DNA of 64,000 nt from contig NZ_LATD01000028.1 of the NCBI RefSeq assembly GCF_000981895.1, positions 1-64,000 on the forward strand. Reading direction: 5' to 3'. Shown in pieces: positions 43,663 through 52,901 of this stretch. The first letter of the stretch is position 1, and each line of letters starts with the position of its first letter. The notes under the pieces are model-generated. The model saw only the letters and a program-made list of their open reading frames with translations. It had not been told where the DNA came from and made no database searches. This stretch comes from Streptomyces odonnellii. Its GTDB lineage: Bacteria; Actinomycetota; Actinomycetes; Streptomycetales; Streptomycetaceae. The translations under genes and the position numbers were made by a program.

Positions 43663-45153
43663 TCAGCGTGCCACCGGCACATACGGCGCGAGCGCCGCCG
43701 CCAGTTCCTCATGGACCCGGGCCTTGAGCACCGTGCCCTCGGGGGTGTGCTCCTCGGAGAGCACCTCGCCCTCGGCATGCACCCGCGAGACCAGTCCGCC
43801 CTCCGTGTACGGCAGGAGGACCTCCACCTCGACCTCGGGCCGGGGCAGTTCGGCGTCGATCAGCGCGAGCAGCTCGCCGATTCCGGTGCCCGTACGCGCG
43901 GAGACGGCGATCGCGTGCCGCTCCATGCGCATCAGACGCTGGAGGACCAGCGGATCGGCCGCATCGGCCTTGTTGATCACCACGACCTCGCGTACGTTCA
44001 CGGCGCCCACATCGCGGATCACCTCGCGCACGGCCGCGATCTGCTCCTCCGGCGCCGGGTGCGAGCCGTCCACCACATGCAGGATCAGATCGGAGTCACC
44101 GACCTCCTCCATGGTGGAGCGGAACGCCTCGACGAGGTGGTGCGGCAGATGCCGGACGAATCCGACGGTGTCGGCCAGCGTGTAGATCCGGCCGCTGGGG
44201 GTCTCGGCCCGGCGCACGGTCGGGTCGAGGGTCGCGAACAGCGCGTTCTCCACGAGCACGCCGGCACCGGTGAGCCGGTTGAGCAGCGAGGACTTGCCCG
44301 CGTTGGTGTATCCGGCGATGGCGACCGACGGCACCCGGTGGCGCCGCCGCTCCTGGCGCTTGATCTCGCGGCCGGTCTTCATCTCCGCGATCTCCCGGCG
44401 CATCTTCGCCATCTTCTCGCGGATCCGCCGCCGGTCCGTCTCGATCTTGGTCTCACCGGGGCCTCGGGTGGCCATACCGCCACCGCCACCGCCACCCATC
44501 TGCCGGGACAGCGACTGGCCCCAGCCGCGCAGCCTCGGCAGCATGTACTGCATCTGGGCCAGCGCGACCTGTGCCTTGCCCTCACGGGACTTGGCGTGCT
44601 GGGCGAAGATGTCCAGGATCAGGGCCGTACGGTCGACGACCTTGACCTTGACGACGTCTTCGAGGTGGATGAGCTGGCCGGGGCTCAGCTCTCCGTCGCA
44701 CACGACGGTGTCTGCGCCGCTGTCCAGCACCAGGTCCCGCAGCTCCTGGGCCTTGCCCGAGCCGATATAGGTGGCCGGATCGGGCTTGTCCCGCCGCTGG
44801 ATGACTCCGTCGAGCACCAGCGCGCCCGCCGTCTCGGCCAGGGCCGCCAGCTCGGCGAGGGAGTTCTCCGCCTCCCCCACGGTGCCCGAGGTCCACACGC
44901 CGACCAGCACGACCCGCTCGAGGCGGAGCTGCCGGTACTCGACCTCGGTGACGTCCTCCAGCTCGGTGGAGAGACCCGCCACACGCCGTAGCGCGGCGCG
45001 GTCGGAGCGGTCGAACTGGTCGCCGTCCCGCTCGCCGTCGATCTCGAAGCTCCAGGCGACATCCTCTTCCATCAGGGCATCGGCCCGGAGGCTGTCCGTG
45101 CGGTGGTTCGCGAAGCTCTGCGTGTCCTGGGAAGGGGAAGAAGAGGAGGTCAT
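43663..45153 (-). CDS. hflX: Ribosome-associated GTPase HflX
   Basis: 496 residues. Residues ~70-260 are the HflX N-terminal domain (VVLVGVW...PATYIGSGKAQEL, then the Gly-rich QMGGGGGGGMATRGPGETK loop). The G domain follows: G1 GYTNAGKSSL, G3 DTVGFVRHLP, G4 NKAD, G5 SARTGTG. HflX splits stalled or hibernating ribosomes in heat and antibiotic stress. An N-terminal ~60-residue acidic extension is typical of actinobacteria. The ATG at 45153 follows AAGGAT. It is monocistronic on this evidence and convergent with the protease gene. Confidence 0.93.
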   Translation of the reverse strand: MTSSSSPSQDTQSFANHRTDSLRADALMEEDVAWSFEIDGERDGDQFDRSDRAALRRVAGLSTELEDVTEVEYRQLRLERVVLVGVWTSGTVGEAENSLAELAALAETAGALVLDGVIQRRDKPDPATYIGSGKAQELRDLVLDSGADTVVCDGELSPGQLIHLEDVVKVKVVDRTALILDIFAQHAKSREGKAQVALAQMQYMLPRLRGWGQSLSRQMGGGGGGGMATRGPGETKIETDRRRIREKMAKMRREIAEMKTGREIKRQERRRHRVPSVAIAGYTNAGKSSLLNRLTGAGVLVENALFATLDPTVRRAETPSGRIYTLADTVGFVRHLPHHLVEAFRSTMEEVGDSDLILHVVDGSHPAPEEQIAAVREVIRDVGAVNVREVVVINKADAADPLVLQRLMRMERHAIAVSARTGTGIGELLALIDAELPRPEVEVEVLLPYTEGGLVSRVHAEGEVLSEEHTPEGTVLKARVHEELAAALAPYVPVAR

Positions 45154-45311
45154 TGGATCCTTACGTCGCGTGGGAAGGCCGTCGAATGCCGACCGCTGTA
45201 GTCACAACGCGTGACGATCGGGAATGATTCCCGGCGCCGCCGACATCTCGATGGTGACACGGTTCCGCCCGGCCGTCACTCGTGTTTGCGCCCCGGCTCT
45301 CCCGCCTGCTC

Positions 45312-46835
45312 TCACGCTCCGTCGCGGGACCGCGCCACACCGGGCGGCACGGCGGCGGCTCCGGGGCGGTGCCGCGCGTCCCGTGCCGGGTCACGGTCAC
45401 CGGGGTCGGTCCGCCAGTCCGGGTGACCCGGCATCGGCGGGGTCGTCCGCCCGTACAGCCACTCCCTGAAGAATCCCGAGAGATCGCGCCCCGAGATCCG
45501 TGAGGCCAGCGAGGTGAAGTCCGCGGTGGTGGCCGTCCCGTCCCGGTGGATCCGTACCCAGTCCCGTTCCAGCCGCTGGAAGGCGTCGACGCCGATCCGC
45601 TGCCGCAGCGCGTACAGGACCAGGGCGCTGCCGTCGTACACGACCGGCCGGAAGAGACTGATCGGCCGGCCCGGGGTCGGCGGTTCCGGGGCGGCGGGAG
45701 GTCCGCCGGCCGCCCGCCAGCGGTCGGAGTTGCGGTACGCGTTGCGCATCCGCGTCTCCAGTGACTTCTTGGCGTGCTCCTCCGCGTACCGCGCCTCGTA
45801 CCAGGTCGCGTGGCCCTCGTTGAGCCAGAGGTCCGACCAGGTGCGCGGCGAGACGCTGTTCCCGAACCAGTGGTGGGCCAGCTCATGGACCATGATCGAG
45901 TCGACGTACCACTCGGGGTACTCCGGACGGGTGAACAGGGAACGCTCGAACAGCGTGAGGGTCTGTGTCTCCAGCTCGAAGCCCGTGTCCGCGCCGGCGA
46001 TCAGCATGCCGTACGTCTCGAAGGGGTACGGCCCCACCTCCCGCTCCATCCACCGCAGGTGGTCGGGCGTCTTGGCGAGCCAGCGCTCCAGTTTCGCGCG
46101 GTCGGCGGCCGGCACCACGTCCCGTACGGGCAGTCCGTGCGGCCCCTTGCGATGGACCACGGCCGAGTTCCCGATCGAGACCTGTGCGAGTTCCGTGGCC
46201 ATGGGGTGGTGGGTGCGGTAGGTCCAGAGCACGGTTCCGGCATGGCGGGTCTTCGCCACGGGAAGTCCGTTGGCCACCGCGGTCAGCCGCTCGGGCGTGG
46301 TGATGCGGAAGGTGAAGTAGGCCTTGTCGGCGGGGTGGTCGTTGCTCGGGAACACTCGGCGCGCGGCATCGGCCTGGTTGGCCATCGCCAGTCCGTCGGT
46401 GGTGCGCAGCCAGCCGCCGTCCTTGCCGTCCGTCTCACTGGTGTGATGAACGGTGATCCGCATCCGCGTGCCGGTGTCGATCGCGCCACGCGGAGTGACC
46501 ACCAGGTCCTCTCCGGCTTTCGCGAACCTCGCGGGGGTGCCGTTGACCTCGACCGAGCGGACTCTGCCCTGGGTGAAGTCGAGGTTGACGCGCTCCAGCC
46601 GCTCGGTCGTCAGGGCGTCGATCCTGGTGACGGCGTCGAGCGGCTTGGTGTTGTCGCCGCTGTAGGTGAAGGCGAGGTCATAGGCGGTGACGTCGTAACC
46701 GGGGTTGCCGAGGTACGGGAAGAGGGGGTCGCCGATACCGAGGGGCTCGGGCGGGGGCAGTGTCGCGGCGACAAGGGTGGCCGAGGCAGCGGCGGCCAGC
46801 AGGGCGGCGCGCAGTCGGCGATTGGTGAACGGCAT
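45312..46835 (-). CDS. M1-family metallopeptidase, exported
   Basis: 507 residues. The N-terminal MPFTNRRLRAALLAAAASATLVAATL is a signal peptide (written here as MPFTNRRLRAAL plus a hydrophobic run). The zinc-binding motif MVHELAHHWFGNSV with the third ligand Glu in LWLNEGHATW (about 18 residues later) is M1/gluzincin-type. The usual exopeptidase GAMEN motif is not evident, the region reading ADTGFELETQTLT, as in other secreted streptomycete M1 relatives. The Arg/Pro-rich tail of ~30 residues is probably disordered. It is upstream-adjacent to hflX on the same strand. Confidence 0.85.
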   Translation of the reverse strand: MPFTNRRLRAALLAAAASATLVAATLPPPEPLGIGDPLFPYLGNPGYDVTAYDLAFTYSGDNTKPLDAVTRIDALTTERLERVNLDFTQGRVRSVEVNGTPARFAKAGEDLVVTPRGAIDTGTRMRITVHHTSETDGKDGGWLRTTDGLAMANQADAARRVFPSNDHPADKAYFTFRITTPERLTAVANGLPVAKTRHAGTVLWTYRTHHPMATELAQVSIGNSAVVHRKGPHGLPVRDVVPAADRAKLERWLAKTPDHLRWMEREVGPYPFETYGMLIAGADTGFELETQTLTLFERSLFTRPEYPEWYVDSIMVHELAHHWFGNSVSPRTWSDLWLNEGHATWYEARYAEEHAKKSLETRMRNAYRNSDRWRAAGGPPAAPEPPTPGRPISLFRPVVYDGSALVLYALRQRIGVDAFQRLERDWVRIHRDGTATTADFTSLASRISGRDLSGFFREWLYGRTTPPMPGHPDWRTDPGDRDPARDARHRPGAAAVPPGVARSRDGA

Positions 46836-46962
46836 GATGTACGGCTATCAGCGCCTGCCCTCACCCGTCCGGCGGCGCGCTCCGTACCCACCCGAAAGGG
46901 GCAGGTCGGAGCGCGGAAGCCCGCCGGATGCCGTTCTGTCACGCGGTTGACGGGGTCCCGCT

Positions 46963-49074
46963 TCAGGCTGTCGCCGGGTGCTGGGCGCGGCTCACGTCGT
47001 ACACCCCCGGTACATCGCGCATCGCGCGCATCAGGGCGGACAGGCCCGCCGCGTCGGGCAGTTCGAGGGTATAGGTGTGCCGTACGCGCTGTTCGCTGGG
47101 CGGCTCGACGGTGGCCGAGACGATCGCCGCGCCCGCCGTGGCAATCGTCTCCGTGAGGTCGGCGAGCAGCCGGGGCCGCCCGAAGGACGCGACGTACAGC
47201 GTGACCACGCACTCCGAGGCGTCCCCCCAGCTCACCGCGACCGGCTCGCGGTCCAGCGCCCGCATCCGGTCCACCGCCCGGCACTCCTGCCGGTGGACCC
47301 TGACCACACCGCCGCGGACCGGGAAGCCGGTGACGGCGTCGGGCGGTACGGGGGTGCAGCAGCCGGCCAGCCGTACGGTCGCTCCCGGCAGGTCCACCAC
47401 GGCGTTGGCGGTGGAGCGGCGGTCCGCGGTGGGGGCGTGGGAGGCGCGGGGCGTGGCATCGGGCGGCCCCACCGCTTCGGGGTGCGCGGCCAGCCATCCG
47501 GTGATGGCGATCCTGGCGGCGGCCGTACGGGCATGGTCCAGCCACTCGGGAGAGGGTCCGGAGGACGCGTCCTGGGCCAGCAGGAGCTGGACCGTGTCGC
47601 CGTCGCTCAGGACCGTACTCAGCGGCGTCAGACGCCCGTTGACCCTGGCCCCCAGGCAGCGGTGCGCGGCCTCGCCGTACTGCGCGTACGCGGCGTCCAC
47701 ACAGGTCGCCCCGGCCGACAGCCCCAGGAGCCCGCCCTCGGCACGGAAGACCGTGATCTCCCGGTCCTGGGCGAGGTCCGCGCGGAGCGTCGTCCAGAAG
47801 GTGTCCGGGTCGGGTGCGGCCTGCTGCCACTCCAGGAGCCGGGAGAGCCAGCCGGGCCTGGTCGGGTCGGTCCGCTCGCCGTCCTGGATCTCCGCGCCCG
47901 CCCCGGGCCCGGTGCCGTCCGCCGGTCCCGGACCGTCGACCGACGCGTACGGATTGCCGAGCGCGACGACTCCGGCCTCGGCGACCTTGTGCATCTGGTG
48001 CGTGCGGATGAGGACTTCGGCGACGGCGCCGTCCGGGCCCGCCACGGCCGTGTGGAGCGACTGGTACAGATTGAACTTGGGCGCGGCGATGAAGTCCTTG
48101 AACTCGGAGATCACCGGCGTGAAGCAGGTGTGCAGCTCGCCCAGCACCGCGTAACAGTCCGCGTCCTCACCGACCAGCACGAGCAGCCTGCCGAAGTCCG
48201 TGCCGCGCAGCTCGCCGCGTTTGAGCCTGGACCGGTGTACGGAGACGAAGTGCCGTGGCCGTACGAGCACTTCGGCGGCGATGCCCGCCTCCCGCAGCAC
48301 GCGTCTGACGTCCTCGGAGATGGCCGCGAGGGCATCGCCCGTGGTGGCGTTCTCCGCGATCAGGGCGCGGGTGTGGGCGTACTCCTCGGGATGGAGGATC
48401 GCGAAGACCAGATCCTCCAGCTCGGTCTTGAGCGCCTGGACGCCGAGGCGTTCGGCGAGCGGAATGAGGACGTCCCGGGTGACCTTGGCGATCCGGGCCT
48501 GCTTCTCCGGGCGCATCACCCCGAGGGTGCGCATGTTGTGCAGCCGGTCGGCGAGCTTGATCGACATCACCCGGACATCGTTGCCAGTGGCGACGAGCAT
48601 CTTCCGGAAGGTCTCCGGCTCGGCGGCGGCGCCGTAGTCGACCTTCTCCAGCTTGGTCACGCCGTCGACCAGATAGCAGACCTCGTCGCCGAACTCGGCG
48701 CGCACCTGATCGAGCGTCACCTCGGTGTCCTCGACGGTGTCGTGGAGGAGCGAGGCGGTCAACGTCGTGGTCTCGGCCCCCAGTTCGGCGAGGATCAGGG
48801 TCACGGCCAGCGGATGCGTGATGTAGGGCTCGCCGCTCTTGCGGAACTGTCCGCGGTGCGAACTCTCCGCGAGGACATACGCCTTGCGCAGTACGGAGAG
48901 GTCGGCGTCCGGGTGGTGCGCACGGTGCGCGTCCGCGACATGGCCCATGGCGTCCGGCAGCCGGTCCCTGGAGGCGGGGCCCAGCAACGCGGCCCTGCCG
49001 AGCCGACGGAGGTCGATCCGGGGAAGGCCGCGTCTGCGACTGTGGGCACCAGGGCTGGTGGCCTCTGCACTCAT
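46963..49074 (-). CDS. rshA: RelA/SpoT homologue (RshA-type)
   Basis: 703 residues. The HD hydrolase domain is intact: HRGQFRKSGEPYITHP, LLHDTVEDTEVT and VMSIKLADRLHNMRTLG. The synthetase domain is divergent: the usual SIYRKMxxK helix reads VSVHRSRLKRG, the YDLxAVR motif reads TDFGRLLVLV (Asp kept, Arg lost), while EVLIRTHQMH keeps the catalytic Glu. TGS and ACT domains follow (residues ~470-700). S. coelicolor RshA was reported to be able to make ppGpp in truncated form, so this may be mostly a hydrolase. The ATG at 49074 follows GGAGG; an ATG at 49158 is further upstream without support. Confidence 0.88.
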   Translation of the reverse strand: MSAEATSPGAHSRRRGLPRIDLRRLGRAALLGPASRDRLPDAMGHVADAHRAHHPDADLSVLRKAYVLAESSHRGQFRKSGEPYITHPLAVTLILAELGAETTTLTASLLHDTVEDTEVTLDQVRAEFGDEVCYLVDGVTKLEKVDYGAAAEPETFRKMLVATGNDVRVMSIKLADRLHNMRTLGVMRPEKQARIAKVTRDVLIPLAERLGVQALKTELEDLVFAILHPEEYAHTRALIAENATTGDALAAISEDVRRVLREAGIAAEVLVRPRHFVSVHRSRLKRGELRGTDFGRLLVLVGEDADCYAVLGELHTCFTPVISEFKDFIAAPKFNLYQSLHTAVAGPDGAVAEVLIRTHQMHKVAEAGVVALGNPYASVDGPGPADGTGPGAGAEIQDGERTDPTRPGWLSRLLEWQQAAPDPDTFWTTLRADLAQDREITVFRAEGGLLGLSAGATCVDAAYAQYGEAAHRCLGARVNGRLTPLSTVLSDGDTVQLLLAQDASSGPSPEWLDHARTAAARIAITGWLAAHPEAVGPPDATPRASHAPTADRRSTANAVVDLPGATVRLAGCCTPVPPDAVTGFPVRGGVVRVHRQECRAVDRMRALDREPVAVSWGDASECVVTLYVASFGRPRLLADLTETIATAGAAIVSATVEPPSEQRVRHTYTLELPDAAGLSALMRAMRDVPGVYDVSRAQHPATA

Positions 49075-49264
49075 GGGCGCCTCCGGGCAGCTTCGACCGG
49101 CGGTGCGAAGAACGGGAACGCCCTCCGGGCCGGTGCTTGATGCTACCGAGCCCACCACGTGGAGCAGTCCCGCTCCCGCCCGGCGTGAAACGGATCACCC
49201 ATTCGAGCGAAGCCCCGGCGAACCTCACGGACGCCCCGAACAGCAGAAGCTCCGGGTCGAAGCC

Positions 49265-50176
49265 CTAGGCCTGGGCGTTCGCGAGCCAGTGCGGGTCGAT
49301 GTGCCCCTCCGCGACGATCACGGCCGGCCCGGTCATCTCGATCCCGCCGTCGGGCCGTTCCGTGATGAGCAGCCGGCCGCCGGGGAGATCCACGGTGTAC
49401 GTGACGGGGGCACCGGTCACGGCCGGGTCGGCGCCGTCCCTCCGGGCGGCGGCCACGGCCACGGCGCACGCGCCCGTACCGCAGGAGCGGGTCTCGCCCG
49501 AGCCGCGTTCGTGCACCCGCATGGCGACGTGGCGCGGGCCCCGGGAGACGACGAATTCGACATTGACGCCGTCCGGGTAGACGGACGAGGGGCTGACCGG
49601 CGGCTCGGTGAGCAGCGCGCCCGCGTGCGCGAGGTCGTCGACGAACGCGACCGCGTGCGGATTGCCCATGTTGACGTTACGTGCCGGCCAGGCGCGGCCG
49701 CCAACGGTGACCGTGGCGCCCTGCTCGGGGAGCGCGGCGCGCCCCATGTGGACCGTGATGTCGCCCTCCCTCGCGGGACCTCCGGCCGGGCCCGTGCTCT
49801 TGGCGAGGTGCGCCCGCTTCACTCCGGCGCGGGTCGCCACGGCCAGATCGCCCGCCTCCACCAGTCCCGCGCGCTGGAGATAGCGGGCGAAGACCCGGAC
49901 GCCGTTGCCGCACATCTCGGCGACCGATCCGTCGGCGTTGCGGTAGTCCATGAACCACTCGGCCTCGGCTGCCATGTCGTGTGCCTCGGGGTGCGCGGCG
50001 GACCGTACGACATGGAGCAGCCCGTCGGCACCTATTCCGGCCCGGCGGTCGCACAGGGCGGCGACGGCCCTGGCGGGCAGGTCGACGGTGTTGTCCGGGT
50101 CGGGGACGATCACGAAGTCGTTCTCGGTCCCATGGCCCTTGAGGAAGGCGATCGGAGTGGTCTGCGAGGTGCTCAC
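49265..50176 (-). CDS. dapF: Diaminopimelate epimerase
   Basis: 303 residues. Converts LL- to meso-diaminopimelate; Streptomyces peptidoglycan uses the LL form, while the meso form feeds lysine synthesis. The two catalytic Cys are in EMCGNGVRVF and SCGTGACAVAV, and the substrate segment NVNMGNPHAV is present. Two symmetric halves as in the family. A GTG start at 50176 (VSTSQTT) is used because the longer upstream form lacks similarity. It is part of a co-directional run: miaA, membrane protein, dapF. Confidence 0.95.
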   Translation of the reverse strand: MSTSQTTPIAFLKGHGTENDFVIVPDPDNTVDLPARAVAALCDRRAGIGADGLLHVVRSAAHPEAHDMAAEAEWFMDYRNADGSVAEMCGNGVRVFARYLQRAGLVEAGDLAVATRAGVKRAHLAKSTGPAGGPAREGDITVHMGRAALPEQGATVTVGGRAWPARNVNMGNPHAVAFVDDLAHAGALLTEPPVSPSSVYPDGVNVEFVVSRGPRHVAMRVHERGSGETRSCGTGACAVAVAAARRDGADPAVTGAPVTYTVDLPGGRLLITERPDGGIEMTGPAVIVAEGHIDPHWLANAQA

Positions 50177-50289
50177 GGGCCCATCGTACGAGCAGCCACC
50201 GACAAGGGCCGCCGCTCCGAGGCCGACCGGATCTCCCGCGTCCTCGCCCCGGCCCCGCGCCCCGCGGCCCCGCCGGTCGTGCGCCGTGG

Positions 50290-50733
50290 TCAGCGCAGCC
50301 GGGCGACCCGCCAGACGGCGAGGGCGACCAGTGCGGCGGCCATGGTCACGTACAGGGCGATGACCCGCCAGTCGGGCCGTTCCCCGGAGGCACGCGACGG
50401 CAGCCCCGGCCAGGTGTGGCCGACCCGGCTGGCGGCCATCATGCCCCAGCCCGCGGCGCAGCAACTGATCAGGAGTCCCAGCATGGCGACGACCGCCCCG
50501 CCGTCCCCGGTGCCGAAGGCGAGGGGGAAGGCGAACATCAGGGAACCGATCGCCGCGAGCCCCACGATGGGCGCGAGCTGCCAGATCCGCAGTCGGCGCT
50601 GGGGCCGCAGCTCGACCTCGACCTCGGGGGTCACGGTCTGCTCTTCCGGCCCGTCGGGACTCAGTCCCGGAGCGTCGTTCCGCGTGTCCGGTACGGTTGG
50701 TTCTCTGTCACGAGGGCCGGCCTCCATCGCCAC
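50290..50733 (-). CDS. Small membrane protein of unknown family
   Basis: 147 residues. A hydrophilic, acidic N-terminal half (through EVELRPQRRLRIW) precedes three hydrophobic helices: QLAPIVGLAAIGSLMFAF, VVAMLGLLISCCAAGWGM and VIALYVTMAAALVALAVW. It starts at a GTG at 50733, placed 4-5 bases after GGGAGG; the ATG at 50727 is an alternative. It lies between miaA and dapF on the same strand, with gaps of ~115 bp. No known domain was recognised. Confidence 0.65.
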   Translation of the reverse strand: MAMEAGPRDREPTVPDTRNDAPGLSPDGPEEQTVTPEVEVELRPQRRLRIWQLAPIVGLAAIGSLMFAFPLAFGTGDGGAVVAMLGLLISCCAAGWGMMAASRVGHTWPGLPSRASGERPDWRVIALYVTMAAALVALAVWRVARLR

Positions 50734-50852
50734 GCGCCCTCCCCATTCGGACTCCACTGGCCGATCGATGCCCGATGGTCGATCGATGCTCGATGATGGC
50801 ACGCCCGGAGGGACCGCACGCACGAGCGGAGCGTCCCGATGCCATCACGTGA

Positions 50853-51791
50853 TCAGGCTGTGACCGCTCGTTCGACCAACGCCAGCGCCCGGTGCGGGAG
50901 TTCCTCCCGCTGCTCCGTTCCACCGCCCAGCCAGTGCACCCGTGAGTCGCGGCGGAACCATGAATCCTGGCGGCGCGCGAAGCGTTTGGTGGCGCGTACG
51001 GTCTCGGCGCGCGCCTCTTCGTCGGTGCACTCCCCCGCGAGCGCCGCGAGCACCTGCTGATAGCCGAGCGCACGCGAGGCGGTACGGCCCCGGCGCAGCC
51101 CCTGGCGCTCCAGGGTGCGCACCTCGTCCACGAGTCCGGCCTCCCACATCCGGTCCACCCGCTGTGCGATGCGGATGTCCAGCTCGGGCCGGGCGACATC
51201 GACCCCGATCTGGACGGTGTCGTAGACGGCGTCATGGCCGGGGAGATTGGCGGTGAAGGGCTTGCCGGTGATCTCGATGACCTCCAGCGCCCGGACGATA
51301 CGGCGGCCGTTGCTGGGCAGGATCGCGCGGCCGGCCTGGGGGTCGGCGGCGGACAGCCGGGCGTGCAGGGCGCCCGAGCCGCGCGTGGTCAGCTCCTTCT
51401 CCAGCCTGGCGCGCACCTCGGGGTCGGTGCCGGGGAAGTCGAGGGCGTCGATGGCCCCCCGTACGTACAGCCCCGAGCCGCCCACCAGGACGGGGGTACG
51501 GCCCGCCGCCAGCAGCCGGTCGATCTCGGCCCTGGCCAGCCTCTGGTACTCGGCGACGCTGGCCGTCTCGGTGACGTCCCAGATGTCCAGGAGGTGGTGC
51601 GGGATACCGGCGCGTTCGCCCGCCGTCAGCTTGGCGGTTCCGATGTCCATTCCGCGGTAGAGCTGCATGGAGTCGGCGTTGACGACCTCACCGTCGAGTT
51701 GCCGGGCGAGATGGACGCCCAGATCGGACTTGCCGGCCGCGGTGGGACCGACGACGGCGATGACCCGCGGTGCGGTAGCTGCGCTTCTCAC
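50853..51791 (-). CDS. miaA: tRNA dimethylallyltransferase
   Basis: 312 residues. Transfers dimethylallyl to A37 of tRNAs reading UNN codons, the step before MiaB methylthiolation. P-loop VVGPTAAGKSDL at the N-terminus, then NADSMQLYRGMDIGTAK, then VLVGGSGLYVRG, then R-rich segment GRRIVRALEVIEITGKP. GTG start at 51791. It heads the run miaA, membrane protein, dapF on the reverse strand and is divergent from the 94-residue small gene. miaB lies 2 kb away on the same strand but separated by the small genes. Confidence 0.95.
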   Translation of the reverse strand: MRSAATAPRVIAVVGPTAAGKSDLGVHLARQLDGEVVNADSMQLYRGMDIGTAKLTAGERAGIPHHLLDIWDVTETASVAEYQRLARAEIDRLLAAGRTPVLVGGSGLYVRGAIDALDFPGTDPEVRARLEKELTTRGSGALHARLSAADPQAGRAILPSNGRRIVRALEVIEITGKPFTANLPGHDAVYDTVQIGVDVARPELDIRIAQRVDRMWEAGLVDEVRTLERQGLRRGRTASRALGYQQVLAALAGECTDEEARAETVRATKRFARRQDSWFRRDSRVHWLGGGTEQREELPHRALALVERAVTA

Positions 51792-51971
51792 CGCCCCAGT
51801 CTTGCAAACTCGCAGGCCCGTACCCGAACGAGTTACGTGACGGCGTGCGGCCGGGTTCGTTGCCTGTTGCGAGGGTTCCGTCGCCGGTGTTCCGTACGGC
51901 GCTCCCGCGTGCGGGACGGCGCACCCGAGCGGCGCGGAATTTCACCCTCACGAGTATTCTATGGAGAAGAT

Positions 51972-52256
51972 ATGGGTGTGTTTTCACGGCTTCGCCGGAA
52001 GTCAGCAGCCGCGTCCGTGGCGTCAACCGAGGAAGCAGAGGCCGCCACTGCGACGGCCGATGCGGCCGGTTTCACGGGTCGGGACGCCGCGCGGGACGGG
52101 GCCGAGGTCGGGGCGAAGGAGACCGGAGCGGCGGGGGCCGGGCCGGCCGAGAGCGACAGGACCGAGGCGCCGGCCGCGGAGGGCGTGGAGATCCCCAAGC
52201 AGCAGTCGGCGGAGGCAGCGGCGGACAACGAGGCCGGGAAGAGCACCCGCGGCTAG
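51972..52256 (+). CDS. Small Ala/Glu-rich protein
   Basis: 94 residues, ATG start after GGAGAAG. The basic N-terminus MGVFSRLRRKSA is followed by an Ala/Glu/Thr-rich low-complexity body and a conserved tail EGVEIPKQQSAEAAADNEAGK. Similar short proteins in Streptomyces are sometimes annotated as gliding motility protein, a label without clear support. It lies between miaA (divergent) and the MT0933-like gene. Its TAG stop codon is part of the left end (CTAG) of the repeat element at 52253. Confidence 0.75.
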   Translation: MGVFSRLRRKSAAASVASTEEAEAATATADAAGFTGRDAARDGAEVGAKETGAAGAGPAESDRTEAPAAEGVEIPKQQSAEAAADNEAGKSTRG

Positions 52257-52323
52257 GGTCTTTCGTTTGGATCCGGCTGTACCAGGGCACGCGACCCAGC
52301 AAGATCCAAACGAGCGGCCCCAG
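52253..52323. mobile_element. 71-bp palindromic MITE-like element, copy A
   Basis: Starts CTAGGGTCTTTCGTT and ends ATCCAAACGAGCGGCCCCAG; the ends are inverted repeats of about 20 bp. It shares nearly base-by-base sequence with copy C at 60517-60588. The left CTAG contains the TAG stop of the 94-residue gene; the right end reads CCAG. As RNA it folds into a long hairpin and may also terminate transcription. Confidence 0.75.
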
Positions 52324-52353
52324 GTCGTTGTCTCCTCCGAGGGAAGGTGGGCC

Positions 52354-52602
52354 ATGGGCTTCATGGATACGTTGAAGGCCAGAATCGCTCCGGCCAAGGA
52401 CAAGGTCTCGGACTTCGCGCAGCAGCACGGAGGCAAGATCGAACACGGGCTGGAGAAGGCCGCCCGTACGGTCGATCAGAAAACCAAGGGCAAGTACAGC
52501 GACAAGATCGACGCGGGGACGGGCAAGGCGAAGGATGCCCTGGGCCGGTTCACCCACAAGGACGACGGCAGCACTCCGCCGCCGCCACCGCCCGCCTCCT
52601 GA
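52354..52602 (+). CDS. MT0933-like antitoxin-family protein
   Basis: 82 residues: MGFMDTLKARIAPAKDKVSDFAQQHGGKIEHGLEKAARTVDQKTKGKYSDKI, split here as the family-typical MDTLK, KVSDFAQQHGGKI and TKGKYSDKI segments, then a C-terminal Pro-rich tail. Resembles the MT0933/Rv0909 family (actinobacterial), which in mycobacteria is labelled antitoxin. No toxin gene is adjacent here, so a toxin-antitoxin role is doubtful. ATG at 52354 follows GGGAAGG. It follows element copy A by 30 bp. Confidence 0.75.
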   Translation: MGFMDTLKARIAPAKDKVSDFAQQHGGKIEHGLEKAARTVDQKTKGKYSDKIDAGTGKAKDALGRFTHKDDGSTPPPPPPAS

Positions 52603-52718
52603 TCCTCGGCAACGGCTGTGGACGGCCGCGCGGCGCCTCCGGGCACCGCGCGGCCGCCGCGTTTCCGGGCCTGCTCGGCACCAGCCCGAGCACCAGCCGC
52701 GCCTATGCAGCAGCCGGG

Positions 52719-52901
52719 CCCAGGCCGTGTCTGACGCATAGCGTCGTCCGCCCGCAGGGCGGGGCGCGCGGCGGCTGGTGCGTGCGATCGCAAGGCGGAG
52801 GACCGCCCGCGTACTGGACGTACTCGGGCGACTCCGACAACGCCGCGAGCGTGCGTGCCAGGCGTCGCGCGCCAGACGGGATGTGGCAGACACGGCCTAG
52901 G
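52719..52901. mobile_element. 183-bp element with terminal inverted repeats (element B)
   Basis: Left end CCCAGGCCGTGTCTG and, read in reverse, right end CCTAGGCCGTGTCTG match at 14 of 15 positions. The interior has no supported coding region and, from memory, resembles an intergenic repeat common in Streptomyces genomes. The right-end CTAG includes the TAG stop of the LigB-like gene (52899-52897). Confidence 0.7.
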
